From Aphidius gifuensis (lineage: Eukaryota > Arthropoda > Insecta > Hymenoptera > Braconidae): 64,000 bases of DNA. Positions 62,620 to 64,000 of the stretch are shown here, piece by piece (position 1 is the stretch's first letter; each line of letters begins with the position of its first letter). Location: the NCBI RefSeq assembly GCF_014905175.1, contig NC_057792.1:186001-250000 (forward strand), given 5' to 3'. The position numbers were made by a program, and so were the translations under genes. Under the pieces are notes generated by a model, which was not told the DNA's origin, did not search any database, and was given only the letters and a program-made list of their open reading frames with translations.

Positions 62620-64000
62620 CACTATTCCCTCCGAATTATAAATGAAAGTAATGTTTTTTTTTTATTTTTTAATTATTATTTGAGTCATTTCATTTGCATA
62701 ATCATTCGTTACCATGTTATTCTTGTATAAAGTTCGTCATTCGTGATTCTAGTTATTTATTAAATTTATTTATTTTATTTCCAATTTTTTTACTATCAAT
62801 TAAAATATTAAATTGTTGGTTTTACATTTATCTGAATTCAAATTGTCTCATTACATTCGTTAGCAAATAAAATTACAAAAAATTAAATAAGCATAATTAT
62901 AGCGTTGAGATGAACTAAATTCTTGGCGAAGCGAGCACTCAACGATTTAAATTGCTAATGTTTTTTTCGATTTAAAAATTAATTTTTCATTTTGAAAAAA
63001 CAAGAGACAATTATTCAGATACAATGTTAGGCATTTGAAGATTGACATAAAATATATTGGAAAAAACAAATAAATATTTATATATACACCAGGTCCGTTG
63101 ATATTATATCATTTTATTATTTTATGATTTTTCGTCTAACAAATCATGCACAATTAATAATATATACTCGATTATTATTATTATTATTATTATTTAGATA
63201 AAATAAATCCTGCTATAACTCACTAATAATTAAATTAAATAAAGCGGGTATTATTATTATTATTATTATAATTATTATTTACTTATTACATTGAGGACTG
63301 TGAATTTATCTAAGTGTTTGGATTTTTTTATAAAATATATATATATGTATTTTTTTTTTGTTTTTGATTATCATGAAGAAGAAATGTTATTGTGCGAATT
63401 ATTGTTAATTGATTTATATTTTATTTTTCTCGGCAATTAAATTCAACTACTGCTTGCTTTCTTTTTTTTTTTTACATTACACTTGCTTGTGCACAATTTA
63501 AAAATGTTTAGAAAAATTTGATGATTATATAAATATTAAATAAAAAATGTTAATGAATTTTAATGTAATATTATGTGTACACACTTTGCAATGCACGAAG
63601 CAAATTAATAATTATTTAGATTGTTGTTGTCGTAATTAAAATGAAAAAAAAAAAGAAAAAAACAAATAATATACATTTGTTTGTATTAGATTGTCAAATA
63701 CAAGAATAAATATTATATTGTATAGATAAGTAAATAAATAATTAAATAAATCAACATGTAAAAAAAAATGAAAAAAAAAAAAAAAAAATGTTAAATTATT
63801 TAAACCTTTATGCTTTTTTTTGTTCCTCTTTTGTTTATAATTTATAATTTTATTATCTCGAATTATTTATGACGTTTTATTTAAATCCAGGTTAATTTAA
63901 ATATGTTAAAATGATTATTTAAATTATCAAGTTAATCATGAAATTTTTGTTGTTTCTTCCTAATTTTTTGTTGAATAAAAGTATCGAAACAGCATTAAGT
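62506..64000 (+). other. tyrosine hydroxylase 3' flank
   Basis: No coding sequence. It contains a poly-A run of 27 (62593-62619), ATT repeats at 63174-63197 and 63250-63280, and many AATAAA hexamers, so no single polyadenylation site can be chosen. Presumably 3' UTR and beyond. Confidence 0.5.

Noticed and set aside
1..64000. tRNA, rRNA, CRISPR, operon, prophage or insertion-sequence features
   Set aside because: No tRNA-like B-box or cloverleaf, rRNA segment, spaced direct-repeat array or transposase frame was seen by eye. The genes are intron-bearing and eukaryotic. A tRNAscan, Rfam and RepeatMasker run would be decisive.

Overview
The window is nuclear DNA of an insect. It is extremely A+T-rich (by eye about three quarters or more), with short GT-AG introns, poly-A/T and trinucleotide tracts everywhere, and proteins carrying long Ser/Asn/Gln runs. 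Gene content (a single Methoprene-tolerant-type receptor, insect tryptophan and tyrosine hydroxylases, an APLIP1/JIP1 scaffold) and base composition suggest a holometabolous insect, most likely a hymenopteran and perhaps a parasitoid wasp. The order is an inference, because no mitochondrial or rRNA marker is present.

Layout. 1-8.5 kb: a La-related protein 4 (larp4B) gene on +, followed by 6.5 kb with no recognisable gene that is probably its long 3' UTR. 15.0-18.0 kb: tryptophan hydroxylase on -, 12 coding exons, 553 aa. 18.0-19.95 kb: divergent promoter interval holding a weak set of exon-like segments. 19.95-22.4 kb: JIP1/APLIP1 scaffold on +, 7 exons, 513 aa. 22.4-25.6 kb: convergent 3' flanks. 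25.6-37.3 kb: bHLH-PAS juvenile hormone receptor Met on -, with two mutually exclusive first coding exons and an intron of nearly 7 kb. 37.3-47.0 kb: gene-poor DNA upstream of Met. 47.0-48.4 kb: an unrecognised 437-aa single-pass membrane protein on +. 48.4-56.1 kb: gene-poor. 56.1-62.5 kb: tyrosine hydroxylase (ple) on +, 6 coding exons, 569 aa, with two skippable acidic exons. 62.5-64.0 kb: 3' flank.

All five recognised genes could be joined codon by codon across their introns with no frame break, so they look intact. The set mixes the rate-limiting enzymes for serotonin and for dopamine/cuticle tanning, the juvenile hormone receptor, a kinesin/JNK cargo scaffold and an mRNA-binding protein. 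They are separate transcription units, not an operon.

The most interesting non-gene signal is a cluster of the nuclear-receptor monomer word CAAGGTCA (FTZ-F1/ERR/Hr39 type). I count eleven copies by eye, all between 30.9 and 52.5 kb, around Met and the orphan gene, with none seen elsewhere in the window. Three copies plus an 11-bp inverted repeat of a related word lie within 0.9 kb upstream of the orphan gene. Two GC-AG introns, a duplicated larp4B start segment, several G-quadruplex-capable tracts and isolated GC-rich islands are also recorded.
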